From Apricaphanius iberus (lineage: Eukaryota; Chordata; Actinopteri; Cyprinodontiformes; Aphaniidae): a stretch of 64,000 nt of DNA. The DNA lies in the NCBI GenBank assembly GCA_028564705.1, contig JAPXFQ010001794.1, positions 532,001 to 596,000 of the forward strand, given 5' to 3'. Positions 10,525-21,354 of this stretch are shown one piece after another. The position numbers were made by a program, and so were the translations under genes. Every line of letters begins with the position of its first letter. Position 1 is the first letter of the stretch. Below the pieces are notes generated by a model. It was not told the DNA's origin, searched no databases, and was given only the letters and a program-made list of their open reading frames with translations.

Positions 10525-11963
10525 TTTCCTTTGGGGCAAAAAAGCATTTATTCAGCCACCAGTTGTGGAAATTCCCCCACTTATAAAAAGATGAGAACGG
10601 TTTTTAACTTGTCCTCATAGGTATACAAATAAATTATGGAGAAAAAATAAGTATTTGGTCAATAAAAGTTAATCTTAGTACTTTGTTTAAAATCCTGTTA
10701 TCAATCCCAGAGGTCAAAGGTCACCTGTAGCTCTCCAGCAGGCTTCCACTGTTGCTGCTATTTTGGCCCATTCCTCCATGTTTTGGGACTTTCTATGGGG
10801 CTGAGATCTGCAGACTGGCTCGGCCAATCAGGGACCTTGAAAGGCTTCTTAGTAAGCCCCTCCTCCTTGGTTACCATGGCGATGTGTTTGGGATCGTTGT
10901 CATGCTGAAAGACCCAGCCACGTTTCATCTGCAGTGCTCTCACTGATGCCACCATACATGGCCCCATTCATTCTTCCTGGTCCCACAGCATGATGCTTCC
11001 ACCCCCATGCTTCACAGTAGCTATGCTGCTTTGGTTCCATCTGAGCGTATGACGTTCTCCCAATCCTCTCCTGGATCATCCAGATGCTCTCTAGCAAACT
11101 TCAGACGGGCCTGGACATGTCCTGGCTTAAGCAGGGGGACACGTCTGGCGCTGTTACTGATGGTAGCCTTTGTTACTTTGGTCCCAGCTCTCTGCAGGTC
11201 GTTCACCAGGTCCCCCCGTGTGGTTCTGGGATTGTTGCTCACCGTTCACAGGGTGAGATCTTGGTGGAGCCCCAGATGGAGGGAGATTATCAGCGCTCTT
11301 GGACGTCTTCCATTTTGTAATCATTGCTTTCTTCACACCAAGCTGCTTATTGCAGATTCAGTCTTCCCAGCCTGGTGCAGCTCTACAATCTGGTTCCTGG
11401 TGTCCTTTAACTGCTCTTTGCTCTATAGTGGAGTTTGGTGTCTTTATACTGGTAACCAGTTCAAACTGGTAACCAGTGAAGGACAGAGGAGCCTCTTATA
11501 GAAGAAGTTACAGAAATCTGGCTTCTTCTCAACTCGTCATTTTTGGATCTGCTCCCTCCACGTCACAAAATGACAAGGAATCCGTTTACTTGTTTGCTCG
11601 TTTAAACGAGTGTATTTTTGTCCTTCTATGACTTTAAGGTTAGAACATAAAACTTAGAGGTTGGTTAAAATTGGTTAGATGCTTAACGTACGGTATGCTA
11701 TTCTGACAAAGTATGCTAGATCGATCGGCTCTGAGCGTGTCACATAATGAGGTCGGGGGGAACACTTAAATACTTATTTTCCACCATAATTTGCAAATAA
11801 ATTCTCTAAAAATCAGAATTTGTGATGATTTTCAGTTTTTTTTATTCAAATTTTTTCTCTCATAGTTGAAGTATAAATATGATGACAATTACAGGCCTCT
11901 CTCATCTTTTTAAGTGCAAGAATTGGCACAATTTATGGCTGATTAAATACTTTCCCCCCACTG
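10525..11963 (-). mobile_element. Near full-length, inactivated Tc1-like transposon
   Basis: About 1.44 kb. The right end CCCCCCACTG is followed by TA (11964-11965). The left end near TTTGGGGCAAAAAAGC (10531) is weathered. Sub-terminal inverted sequence is visible (CAGCCACCAGTTGTGG on the left, GGCACAATTTATGGCTGATT on the right, and AAAAAGATGAGA against CTCATCTTTTT). The transposase lies on the minus strand and is split between frames. N-terminal helix-turn-helix pieces lie near 11336-11154, the central part at 11242-11021 and 11097-10900, and the C-terminal DDE region at 10967-10758 with HDNDPKH and [12 protein letters not shown]. Frameshifts mean no functional enzyme. Confidence 0.92.
10758..11336 (-). 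pseudogene. Tc1-like transposase remnant
   Basis: Minus-strand frames carry successive parts of a Tc1/mariner DDE transposase. The frame 11242-11021 shows SARRVPLLKPGHVQARLKF and AREHLDDPGEDWENVIRSD, the usual segment containing the first or second catalytic aspartate (W..V..SDG/E). The frame 11097-10900 continues in another register. The frame 10967-10758 has [10 protein letters not shown], carrying the conserved D before PKH, and [12 protein letters not shown] with the terminal E. Moving between frames is required, so the gene is dead. It would have cut and pasted the host element at TA sites. Confidence 0.88.
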
Positions 11964-11965
11964 TA

Positions 11966-12734
11966 CTTAATTGTAAATTTAAAAATCCAGTAAAAAAATA
12001 ACATAGAAACATGAAGTGTTATTTAAAAATAATGAAACCCCATTTTTTCCTAAATAACCCAAATTACTGCTGCGAATTTTTGACTGTGAAACGTTACAAT
12101 CGACACCCAATATGTAATTTGCATCGTTTATGAGAAGATCAGATGCGCCGCCACTGATATGAGACGTTTCATCAGGCCCAGAAGTGGTGATTCCAGGGGA
12201 ACGCGAGAGGTGCCTTCAGATGTCGGTGTCACCCTGACCGGCGGGCATCGATTAAATCGCTCAGCCTTTTTTCTCCAGCCTCCTGTGAAGATGGAGTAAT
12301 TACAGGCAAAGTGGAGAATGAGTGACAGAAGCTGGAATCACGTGAAGGACGAACGATGGGGAGAGGTGACAGGGCTGAGAGTGTTTGAGGGGAGGGACTC
12401 TCTATCCTGCTGTACAGGCTGGAAGGTGGAGCTGGGATTGGATGCAGGTGAAGGCCCCTGTTGAGCTTCAGCTGTGAGGACACAATGACCCCATCCTTCT
12501 TCTCGTCCTGTGGGGATTCGCTGGAAGAAGACAAATAAGCTGCTTCAGTCCCAAATTGCTCAGAGGTGGGGGAAAAAAAGTAGTTGTACTCCTGTTTTTC
12601 GTGGTTAGCAAAGAGCAGAATTGAAATAAAATAAAGAATATGATGATGTGTCTTTCCCCTCGATTGGCTTTGATCTTATCAGATTATACAGAAAAGCATG
12701 AATTCGTTAGTGATTACATGCACCAACCTGCTTT
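11966..12734. other. Non-coding stretch
   Basis: AT-rich to 12120 and then more balanced. The minus-strand 101-codon frame 12229-12534 is rich in Ser and Pro, lacks a domain and is probably chance. The segment 12125-12300 is free of repeat signatures and is a weak conserved-element candidate. Confidence 0.4.
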
Positions 12735-13095
12735 TCCGAGTAAAGCCTAGGAGGTGTAGAGAACAACTAAACAGGCCGCTGTGTTTGTTTCCGTGCGTTT
12801 TTATAGGGTTCTATGAGCTGCACTTCTAGGAAAAAGCTTTACAGCTTAAACAAAACATACTTTCTGAGGGGGAATGTGTTCACAAGTTGAGGAAAATAAA
12901 CTCTAGTTTACCAGAAATGACACAGCAATTGTAGGCAGACCCGCCAGAAAAACTCAGCAACCTCTGCTGTCCTGGTGGAGAATTGCGTTGCAACACTGAA
13001 AAACCATGAGAGAAGTATACAAGAAAAAAGTCTTCGTTAATACGTTTACGTCTGGGTGCAAACTTGCTGACGGAGAAGTAGAAACCAGGCTTAAT
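12735..13095 (-). repeat. Unclassified dispersed repeat R1, copy 1 (inverse to 41465-41785)
   Basis: Reverse-complementing this stretch gives a close relative of 41465-41785. Shared blocks include TTTTTCTGGCGGGTCTGCCTAC-type sequence (copy 2 has TTTTCTGGCGGGTCTGCC), TTTTTCCTAGAAGTGCAGC, CTCATAGAA and GGAAACAAACACAGC. Similarity extends for about 330 bp. No coding motif, TIR or target duplication was recognised. Two copies in opposite orientation 28 kb apart point to a mobile family rather than a local duplication. Confidence 0.75.
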
Positions 13096-14080
13096 TACAT
13101 GCATGTAATTAGATTTACATAAATGTTCTCATGTGCTCTAATCACTAAATGTTCTCTTGTCTTTTAATTATATAAATTGTCTTTTATAAATGTTTGTTCA
13201 AGATTTCTTTTAGTGTAGGATTCCCCAAAACAAAAAAAAGACAAGTTTACGTTTAGCGTTAGGATCAGAGATGTTTATGAATCGGGATAACAATCCATCT
13301 ATAAGTTCTTTAAATTCGCAGTGACGACCAGTGATAGCAAATTAGAAAGAAGAAGAAGAAACAAGAGCTCTGTCAGGGACAAAAACGCCAACGAAGCGCG
13401 GCAGAAAGACCGTTAAACATAAAAACACTGACATACATTTATTTCACTGGAGTCTGGGAAGGACTAGGAAATAAAAATGAACACAAGTTTAGATAAATAT
13501 GTAAGTAATATGAATATTTACTGTTTCCAGGTCTCTATGAAACTTGATCAGGTGGTGAGAGTTCTTGTTTTGTAATAGAGCCTATGAAAAATATGAGATT
13601 ATTCGTTTTGCACATGTTTTACTTCTTTAAAAATGAGGGAAATGGTTGAACCATAGCACTGTTAGATTTGTTAAAATAGTTGTGACTAACAGTAAATGTG
13701 TTGTTTGGTTATTTATTTGGTAACTTGTTTTCAGTCACCACAATTGCACACTTTTTGGTTTAATAAATATGAATAGAATTGAAACAGCAGAATGCAAACA
13801 AATCGAAATGGAAAAAGTGGAACATAGAGCTGAAAAAAAAACAGTGAAAATGATAGAAGAAGTTATGTAGCCTCTCTTTTTGAAAAGTGATAAACTGACT
13901 TTAATATTCCAGATTAGTTTCAAAATGCACATTCCAGTTTCTGTTCTGAGCATCACACAGTCTGGATTAAATGTTAGTGACTGAGGTAATAAACTGAACT
14001 TAAAAATAGTGTTGGACCTAAAAAAATAAAATGAACTGCAACCGTTTCAAGTAGTTGCATCTTATTTAATTAATCTTTTT
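13096..14080. other. AT-rich non-coding stretch
   Basis: No motif-bearing frame. Small minus-strand frames (12880-13104, 13735-13956) are AT-rich chance openings. No repeat ends were resolved. Confidence 0.45.
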
Positions 14081-14084
14081 TTCG

Positions 14085-14204
14085 TAATCAGTATATAGTA
14101 TATGCAGTGTGCTGGTGCCAGTGGTTTGTATGTGGCGTTTGGGCGTGAACAAAATTCTGTTCTCTCGGGGTGGCATGGCTGAAAATAATTGAGAAGCACT
14201 GCAA
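14085..14204 (-). mobile_element. Fragment of a hAT-type element (CAGTGCTTCTCAATTATTTT end)
   Basis: Read on the minus strand from 14204, the sequence begins CAGTGCTTCTCAATTATTTT and continues to GCCATGCCACCCCGAG. This is the terminus of a common fish hAT-type MITE, as I recall it. The opposite end could not be found within the next few hundred bases, so it is probably a truncated copy. Confidence 0.5.
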
Positions 14205-14295
14205 AACAGCAAGCTGGACAACTCCACTCATTTAGTACTTTTACTTTCTCTGCTTGAATGAGCAGTTTTATAAATATAAATATATATAAGTACAA

Positions 14296-15580
14296 AGTAA
14301 TTGTAAGCAGTTCCTACCCACCTCTGATTGCTACAGACCATTATTCATATTCAAATCTCTCTAACCTCGTTAGCAAACAGCTAATATTTAGCTGCTAACA
14401 AGCTAATGCTTTAATTAGCTAAGAAGTTGACATTAGCTGTCTGTGGCTGCGTTGCTTTTTAACAGCTCCCGATTAGCTCCTGTTACTGAGGTGAAAAGCC
14501 ATTAAATACAAAGAAACGAGAGGAACTGCACAGGTTTAACTCGGCGCTAATTATGAAATATTCACATTCTGCCTGACCGTCTCTCATGCATTATTTAACA
14601 TGCGGGTCCAAACCTTATTAAACGTACATGTTAAAGCGGCTGAGTATGAAGTCTTTGTTAGGACAGAGGTCAAGGTTCAAGTCTATATTTGCATCTGGTT
14701 TCATGTGTGGGACAACAACGCTTTCATCTAGCTGCCTTTTATGTGCTTTGGGATATTTTTGGATCATATATTGGATTTCATCTTGCAGCACCTGAGTCAT
14801 TTAGTCCAGCTGTATGTTTGGATCGATTTTAATCCGCTCCCTTAGATCCTGATCATCAGCTACATCCGCTGCATCCGTCTTCATCCGCGCTTCTCCTCCT
14901 CTTCTTTCATCGTTCCTGCAGCTTCTGCAAAAAGCCCACATCGACAACCAAAGCTAAATTATGTAGCATTTATTCCACAAAGTAATGTGGATGCACCAGA
15001 CCGGGTTTATGTAGAAGGCCTGGAATGACCCATGATAACTATCAGCTGATGAATTATTTTCACTTTTATGGTCTTTACACCTCGTTCTGCTTCAGCCCGT
15101 CGGTACCGATTTAGCTGAACAGAACCAGGACTCACCAGGTCTTTATATATAAGCTCAACTAAATAGGGCGTGTAACTGAATCCAGTCCAGTTCCAGTTAG
15201 TGCAGTTTACTCCTGTTCATCTCTAATTCTATTTTAAGAATCAGTTTGCAATGCATTTACATCTACAAGCCTCTGCAAAAAACCTGAAGATCCTAAACTG
15301 GATTCCTATCTCAAAGCATGATGCTGCCACCATGCAACCTTCAGAGTTTCGCATGTAAAGTGTTTTTTATGCAAATTTTTTGTGTATGTTTTATCTGTTT
15401 TTAATCTATATTCTTTTATACAAATATACATTTGTTCTTTACACCTTCTCTTTTTATTCTAATGCTTTATTTGTTTTTAAATGTCATACTCTCACATAAA
15501 TTCGATTTTTCATGCTTCAGTTACTAAATGCATTTCTTTTAGTAATTTAATTTCCTTATTTTTATCATGTATTTGGTTTC
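14296..15580. other. Non-coding stretch
   Basis: Contains GCTAAT/TTAGC-rich sequence at 14360-14470 typical of fish introns. Around 15318 there is CAAAGCATGATGCTGCCACC, a phrase I associate with decayed Tc1-type repeats. No coding sequence was recognised. Confidence 0.4.
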
Positions 15581-15584
15581 TCTA

Positions 15585-15660
15585 CCACTGAATCATGTAA
15601 AGCACCTTGAATTGCCTTCGTGTTGAACGTTTGCTATATAAATAAAATTGCCTTGCCTTA
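15585..15660 (+). mobile_element. LINE 3' tail (L2/Rex/Maui-like)
   Basis: The stretch GTAAAGCACCTTGAATTGCC followed by TTGCTATATAAATAAAATTG and a CCTTG tail is the characteristic 3' end of fish L2/Maui-like non-LTR retrotransposons, here in + orientation. No reverse-transcriptase reading frame lies upstream, so the copy is severely 5'-truncated or decayed. Its 5' limit is uncertain and may reach back to about 15360. Confidence 0.7.
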
Positions 15661-15734
15661 TCTTAAATATTCTAAAGAAAAAGCAGCTTCGGAGGCTGAA
15701 GTGCCTTGATTAAAAAGTTAATCTGTATTAATAT

Positions 15735-16421
15735 TAGGGCTGGGCTGTATGGCAGAATTTTATTATCACTGTATTTAAAAAAAACACATATTAATATAAT
15801 GCATCTTGTACTGGCTTTGCATGTAGTACTGAAAAATCCCACAAGTGGGCAGGGTACAGACTCAGACCGGATTTTGCCAAAGAAGAAGTAAAATAAATAT
15901 GGCGACCGTATGAGATTATTAGCTGGTTAATATTTAGATAACAACAGAAGTATCTTAGATGGTATGTAAAACATATTTACCGCTATTTTTAATTTTCTTT
16001 CTTACTGGTTTTGTCGCCGTTGACCGCGTTTACCTACAGATGGTCAAATAGCGATCAACACTTCCCCCTACTGGTTACTAAGAGTAGCGCTTGTAAAAGA
16101 TTTGCTGTTCGGTTCTCGTCTTTTAAAGCCGATAGACTTCTAAACTACAGACGTGAATCCTCTTTTTGGGATTACTTCCTCAGTCTGTGTGCTTCGCTCT
16201 AGTAGCTCCTGCTAGCAGCTGTACTTAGTTATACATTTTACTTTTTAAACTGAGGTGAAGAGCGTGTAGCAGTGAAATCCTTCCCCGCTGAAACCCTTCC
16301 CCACATTAAACGTTCCGGAAATTGTCTGAGTTGTTCACCGTTATAGCGGTTTATTAAAATTCATATCATAGTGACAATAAACACCGGTTTTCGGTATGAA
16401 CCGGTGTAGCGCCCAGGCCTT
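15735..16421. mobile_element. hAT-type transposon (TAGGGCTGGGC ends)
   Basis: A 687-bp element. The left end TAGGGCTGGGCTGTATGGC resembles the reverse complement of the right end (AAGGCCTGGGCGCTACACC), with a sub-terminal pair TTATTATCACTGTATTT against the reverse of CATAGTGACAATAAA. The flanks ATTAATAT (15727-15734) and ATTATTTT (16422-16429) match at 6 of 8 positions. The 63-codon internal frame is not a transposase. These ends are typical of fish hAT elements. Confidence 0.75.
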
Positions 16422-16429
16422 ATTATTTT

Positions 16430-17535
16430 CAGATAAAAGGACGTAACAGTATATTGCGATGGGTTACAGTTTTTGCCAGTTTGGACTTGAAAAATGACTC
16501 AGGGTGAAAAACATGGATACAAAACCAAAAGACGACATAATAAGATCTTATCTTTTTCAGTTCAGAGCTCTCAATTGTTAGAAAGCCTAATTAAACTCTG
16601 CGATCTGCCTGAGAGAAAATTTGTTTCCATCTCTGAAATGTTGACCTTGCACCAACTTTAAGTTTAAACAGAATGTATTTAAACAGAATATGGAGTGTTT
16701 GGAAAAAGATTTTCTTAAAAAAAATCCAAAAAAACAGGTTATTGCATGTGGAGCTTCCTTTTTTGGATCTAAAACCGATCCGACAGGTGACTGAAACACA
16801 GGACGAAGAAGCAGCTCTGCTTGGTGCAGGATTGATAGTGTAATTTCTAATACTGTTGGCTTGGGAATCCATGCACGAGCATGATACCACTGACTTGTTG
16901 TAACGGCCAGAACCAAGCCCAGCGATACACCCGCCCTTACACATTTAATTTTTTCCGATGCCATCTGCAAGTGGCCACGTTAGTTTTCTCTGCAGCCACT
17001 CCGACACTTTAACCTCCACCCTCCTGTCTGTTCCTAGGAGCTTAGGGACGGTCCTTCTGCAAGTTCTTAATTTGTTCACGGCTTATTTGTTTTTCTGGTA
17101 TTATCTGTGAAAAGCTGGTGGAGGTCTTCGCAGGTTGATGGAGCTAATGAGCAGAGCGGAGGGGGAGGCAGAGAGAGATGCTGGGGGAAACGCTGTTTTC
17201 ATGGGGGATCATTTTCCTCCCCAGAAAGCAGTGATTGGCATTAATTACCTAACAGGTGCTAACAGAGAGGAATCTCATAATTAACCATGCAGAGGAAGGC
17301 AAGGTGCAGGGAAGGGAAGAGACTCTTCTGGAGGTTTTCAGCCTTCCTGCTTTCATCTTCCGATCCTAAAGAGAAAACACCAGGTTTGCTGCGAGGGGCT
17401 TCCTTCCAAGACCAAAGCGCACAATTTCCCATCCTACATTTTAGCATTTAATTACAGTGAAGAACAAAAGCAGGACACTAGCATGATCAGAACTGAACCG
17501 GACACAAGGAGAGAAACTGACAAATCAAATTGAAA
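16430..17535. other. Non-coding stretch; open frame 16587-16970 on minus unassigned
   Basis: A minus-strand frame of 127 codons at 16587-16970, with a second overlapping frame, has no domain that I recognise and no supporting splice signal. The segment 17225-17280 (AAAGCAGTGATTGGCATTAA, TTACCTAACAGGTGC, CATAATTAACC) is repeat-free with several TAAT cores, and is a weak candidate conserved element. Confidence 0.4.
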
Positions 17536-17539
17536 CTAG

Positions 17540-17765
17540 AAAAGTAGTAAGGGTCTGATTTATCAACGGTTTGCGCTCTTTAAAGCCGCCGCTAACTGCA
17601 CAGCGTCGCAAAAACAGGCTGTAGCAGATTTACTGACATGGCACAGAGACAGAGAGTGCGCCTGTTAAAACCAGAACAATCCATATAGCGCCTTCCCCCA
17701 TGGTGAATATGCAATATGGATGCAAAATATCGGAAGGAAAACAGGCAAATAAGTAGGTGTTCCAG
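17540..17765. repeat. Dispersed fish repeat (GGTCTGATTTATCAA..GCGCC type)
   Basis: Runs from GGGTCTGATTTATCAACGG through alternating GCGC-containing segments (GTTTGCGC, AGAGTGCGCCTG, TAGCGCC) to AGGCGCAATTTC. From memory this resembles a fish repeat beginning 'ggtctgatttactaa' with several 'gtgcgcc' motifs. The class is not established. Confidence 0.4.
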
Positions 17766-17771
17766 GCGCAA

Positions 17772-17890
17772 TTTCATTCAATTTCATTTATTTAAAGGGA
17801 CAGTGCACATTAATGAACATGACAAAGGCTAATGTTCATCTGTAGTCCCTAGCAGATCAAGAAAAAGAATTAGAAACACAGTAGTTACAA
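17772..17890 (-). mobile_element. LINE 3'-end-like fragment
   Basis: TTCATTTATTTAAAGGGACAG, TGCACATTAATGAACATGAC and TTCATCTGTAGTCCCTAGC match my memory of a fish LINE 3' untranslated region in reverse orientation. There is no coding part. The right boundary is unclear and may extend toward 18050. Confidence 0.45.
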
Positions 17891-18149
17891 ACTTATACAA
17901 AGATCATCCACACAAAATGGAGGCCAAACATAAAATAAAAATTTCGTCATCAATAAAAAACAAGAAAAATAGAAACAAGACACTGTCATCAGACAAAAAG
18001 ATAAGAAATTGTAAACGCAACTTGGTACTGGAGACATAAAGAGGAACGATTTTAAGTGGTCACATGACTGGTTAATTTTTAGCCAAAGACTTTTAAAAAA
18101 ACCTTAAAAATCTGCATTGTATCAACTAATTGTTCCCCCCCCACATATA

Positions 18150-18185
18150 TAAATAAATATATACATATATATATATATGTATACA
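18150..18185. repeat. (TA)n-rich microsatellite
   Basis: Alternating TA interrupted by CA and AA steps (TATATACATATATATATATA). It is a simple AT repeat that sits next to a run of eight C at 18134-18141. Confidence 0.85.
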
Positions 18186-18529
18186 CATACTTTGAGCAGA
18201 AATATAGATCGACATATTATTTATTCTCACCTGTGTGCTGTATCTGGTCAGTGCTGGTTTGCACTGTTTGGCCTTATCTATTAAATTACAGCTCCAAGTA
18301 GACATTTTTGCCATGAGTAGATTTGCCGGAAGTAGAACATAATTTTTCTTAATTATACATGTTTTAGTCAACTAAAATTTGACTAAAACTAAAATTTATT
18401 TACGTCCCTCCTACCTCTTATAGACCCCTATGCAATTCACACTGATCAGCAAATTTCTTTAATCAATAGAGTTCAAATTTCTGCCGTGTCGTCTGTCTAT
18501 CAATATGCATGCGCATCGAATGCATGTTG

Positions 18530-18551
18530 ATGCATGTTGATCAACATGCAT
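18530..18551. repeat. 22-bp perfect palindrome with flanking direct copies of GCATGTTGAT
   Basis: The core GCATGTTGATCAACATGC is its own reverse complement, and the palindrome extends two more bases each side. GCATGTTGAT is repeated directly just before it (18522-18531) and again after it (18548-18557). It is probably the product of local replication slippage, and could extrude as a short hairpin. Confidence 0.85.
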
Positions 18552-18739
18552 GTTGATCACAGCAAACTTCTGCTAAATAGTTAGCCATTCCCCAGCTAGC
18601 CAGGGCTACATCCACTTCAGAAAGAAAAACAAATAAGCTTCAGCCTTATCGTTCCTCTTTAACGGTAAAATTAAGGTCGTATTCATCTTTTTTGGGAGAT
18701 AAAAACACAAGCCAAACACTGTATTAGCAGTGCTCCTCC

Positions 18740-19442
18740 TTAACAAACACGCCGCGGGGACTGAAGGTGGGAGGAGCTATTGCTGTGCCCTGACTAGAAG
18801 CTCCGCCCACAAGTAGTTACACAGACACGATGGCAGAGCGATCAAAATGATCCAAACATTGGCTTCGTTTTACAAAAATAGAATACACGCTATCACAAAT
18901 GCAATGAAAGCTTTGCTTGCAAAAACCAGAACACGATTAATCTAAAATACACCAAATACAAACAGAGTTTGTTTGACGGCCTGAGTGCTGCAGCATTAGG
19001 ATGTAGCGGTACACAAAATGGATGGGTGGATGTTATATTGTTGTTCTCAATGTTCTCAGGGCTTATTTTGCACTATAAACTTTAGCATTCAAAATCTTTC
19101 ATTATGGTTCTTAATTGCATTGTTTTATAGGGAAGTTATGTTTGATATTTTTAATTAGAATACATTAAACTTTTTTTAATAGACAACAAAGTATTTTTAG
19201 TTTTTGATATATAAAAGAATTTGTTTATATAGTGTTTTTTTAATTAAGTTATTCATTTTGTACTTTTTATTTTGTAGTAATTTATTTTCTATGCTTTGCT
19301 GTTCCAATTGTTAAAAATAGAATAATTATAGTTCATTATTTGTGTTTTTCCCCTTTTGTTTTAGTCTTTTAAAAAAAAAGTAGAGATAAGGAGTATTGTT
19401 AAGAGTAGTAGTATCGATAAATCCTTAACGATACCCATCCCT
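18740..19442 (+). mobile_element. Decayed hAT element with BED-finger start, copy A
   Basis: Aligns along its length with 48074-48793. Shared sequence begins CACGCCGCGGGGACTGAAGG and GGGAGGAGCTA, passes through a start-codon context ACGATGGCAGAGCGA (ATG at 18830) and ends with AGTATTGTTAAGAGTAGTAG. The right end CGATACCCATCCCTAG reads in reverse as CTAGGGATGGGTATCG, a hAT-style terminus. The reading frame stops after a few codons (TCAAAATGA) and the first zinc-binding Cys codon has become TAT, so it is a dead copy. The left end was not located. Confidence 0.72.
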
Positions 19443-19499
19443 AGAGACCGGAGTATGGTGTTACATTGATATGTGCCCCCCCTCAATGTAAATCACACA

Positions 19500-19735
19500 T
19501 GCTTTTCAACGATGGAGATACCTTCCGATCTTAAAGGACAAATTTTGGTTCTTAAAACTCTGTTTTCGGCCATCCACACGCAGATACTGAAAATGGAGAA
19601 AACGCGAAACTTCAAAGATTCGCTTTTGGTGCCGATAATCTCCGTTTAGGTGTGGATGACAGGCCAAACCGTAGAAAAATATTTTAGTTTTTTGTGATAC
19701 CCGGCTTCGTGTGGACAGCGCCTTATAGGGGGGGA
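19500..19735. repeat. Dispersed fish repeat (CCATCCACACG..GTGTGGAT..GTGTGGACAGCGCC)
   Basis: Contains CTCTGTTTTCGGCCATCCAC, GGAGAAAACGCGAAACTTC, TCTCCGTTTAGGTGTGGATG and CGTGTGGACAGCGCC. The pattern of 'exponent-like' GTGTGGA(C/T) motifs is one that I recall from a fish dispersed repeat. Superfamily and ends are not resolved. The minus-strand 98-codon frame here is a by-product. Confidence 0.45.
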
Positions 19736-19809
19736 GAAGGGATGTTTTGGGAGGGGTCTTGGTTCGTTGGCTTAAAAACAAAAAATCTAACATTCTGAAC
19801 AACTCTGGA

Positions 19810-21350
19810 CTGCAGCTTTAGCTGATCTCAGAACTGAGCTCAGCAATTTGAAACAGGCCATCCCAGTGTTCTGATTGGCTGCTGTTCCCATTGAGCCCGA
19901 CTCTAGCTTTCCCCGGGTCCAGCAGCAAAGCGGCGCCGTATTTTGTGTTCAGCTGAGTGTGATGTACAGATGTGGAAGCGGCCGCTTCAGGCCTTCCGCC
20001 GACTCGTGTCGTCATGTTTACACACAGCTAGAAGAAACCATGACTCAGCTTTATGTAGATCCACTCTGTGAGCCGGATCGACCTCTGGTGCCTCTGCAAG
20101 GCCTCAGTCTGAGGTCAGTAGCCCATGCATGGATGCTACATCCGAGCAAACATCCCACCATTGTTGGGTAGTTTTCCTCATCATTGTAAACCCTGGTGAG
20201 ATCGCTCCAATGAGGATTGTTCCGGAAACAGATTCTGAATCTCTGCTGCTCCTAATCCTGATGAATTCTGATTTCTGGCTTGATTACAGACCTGATGAGG
20301 TTTCTTCCCTTGGATTTAGAGTGTTTCTCTGCTACATGAAAGCGTACTGCAATCATCTATCAATGCGGATAACATCCCTGCATTCTTTGTTTTTCTTCTG
20401 CTGATGATTTGTTCCTGCTTCCTCTCATACTGATTGGTTTTCTTTCTGCCTGTAAATGAGAGCAACGACTTCCGGATGCTAACGAAGCACTTAGAACCAA
20501 TTCCAGGACGTTCACCTTCCTCCTGTGGTGGAAAGCCAAGTTTAACCCCCAGTTTGGATGAGAAAATGAAACATAACTAAGCGATGCATTTGATGACTGA
20601 TGAGAGCTTGTAGATCAGAGCTCGGGGTTAACTCTGAGGGGCTGTTGCTGCTCGGGGGTCTTCCATCTGGGGATCCACTGCTAACCCCCATGCTGGAGCA
20701 CAGTAGCCCTGTTTCAGGGCAGACGGAGGTGCCTTTGCTCCTGCCGGTTCCCTCACACAGTTACCACGAAGAGACTTGAGCTCAAATGAAAAACGGCAGA
20801 TGAGAGAAGCATTAATGTGGGGTAAAAGCTCCGAGGCAGCCATGTGAGGAGAAGCATAGTGTTCATGCATCGCCACATGAATCTACTGTATGTTGTTTTC
20901 TGTGCATCTTTAATGTCGTTCAGTAATAAAAGGCAAAATGACGAGGTGAGACGCGCCGGTTCTTCTGTTCTGCTGACGAACGGAGCGAGGAAGCCGCTCT
21001 TTCTTCCCTAACCTACTTTTACTCACGCCGCTCCTTTTTTCATTTTCATCCCCGACTCTCACTGGGAGCATGGATGTCTCGGTCCCTGCAGCTATGGTTA
21101 TCAATACGATCCGTTTTTGTTTTACATTTTCTAATAATAAACTGCAAATAAGACTTTTTTGAGCATAAATCCGTAGTGGACAGTCTGGACAAATATTCTT
21201 TCAGGTTAGCCGAGGTTTAACGACATGTCATCCTCAACTAGGCTGCATTTTAACAAATTCTACAAATCAATGAATCTTTTTTCCTATGAAACAGTGTAGA
21301 CAAGGTGTGTGGAGGATCGTCCCTATCAAAATTGACAATCCACAAAGAGA
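19810..21350. other. Non-coding stretch
   Basis: Open frames of 64-98 codons on both strands (19818-20015, 19875-20171, 20129-20404, 20628-20876) overlap and have no domain. No transposon ends were seen. Ordinary intronic sequence is the simplest reading. Confidence 0.45.
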
Positions 21351-21354
21351 TGTG

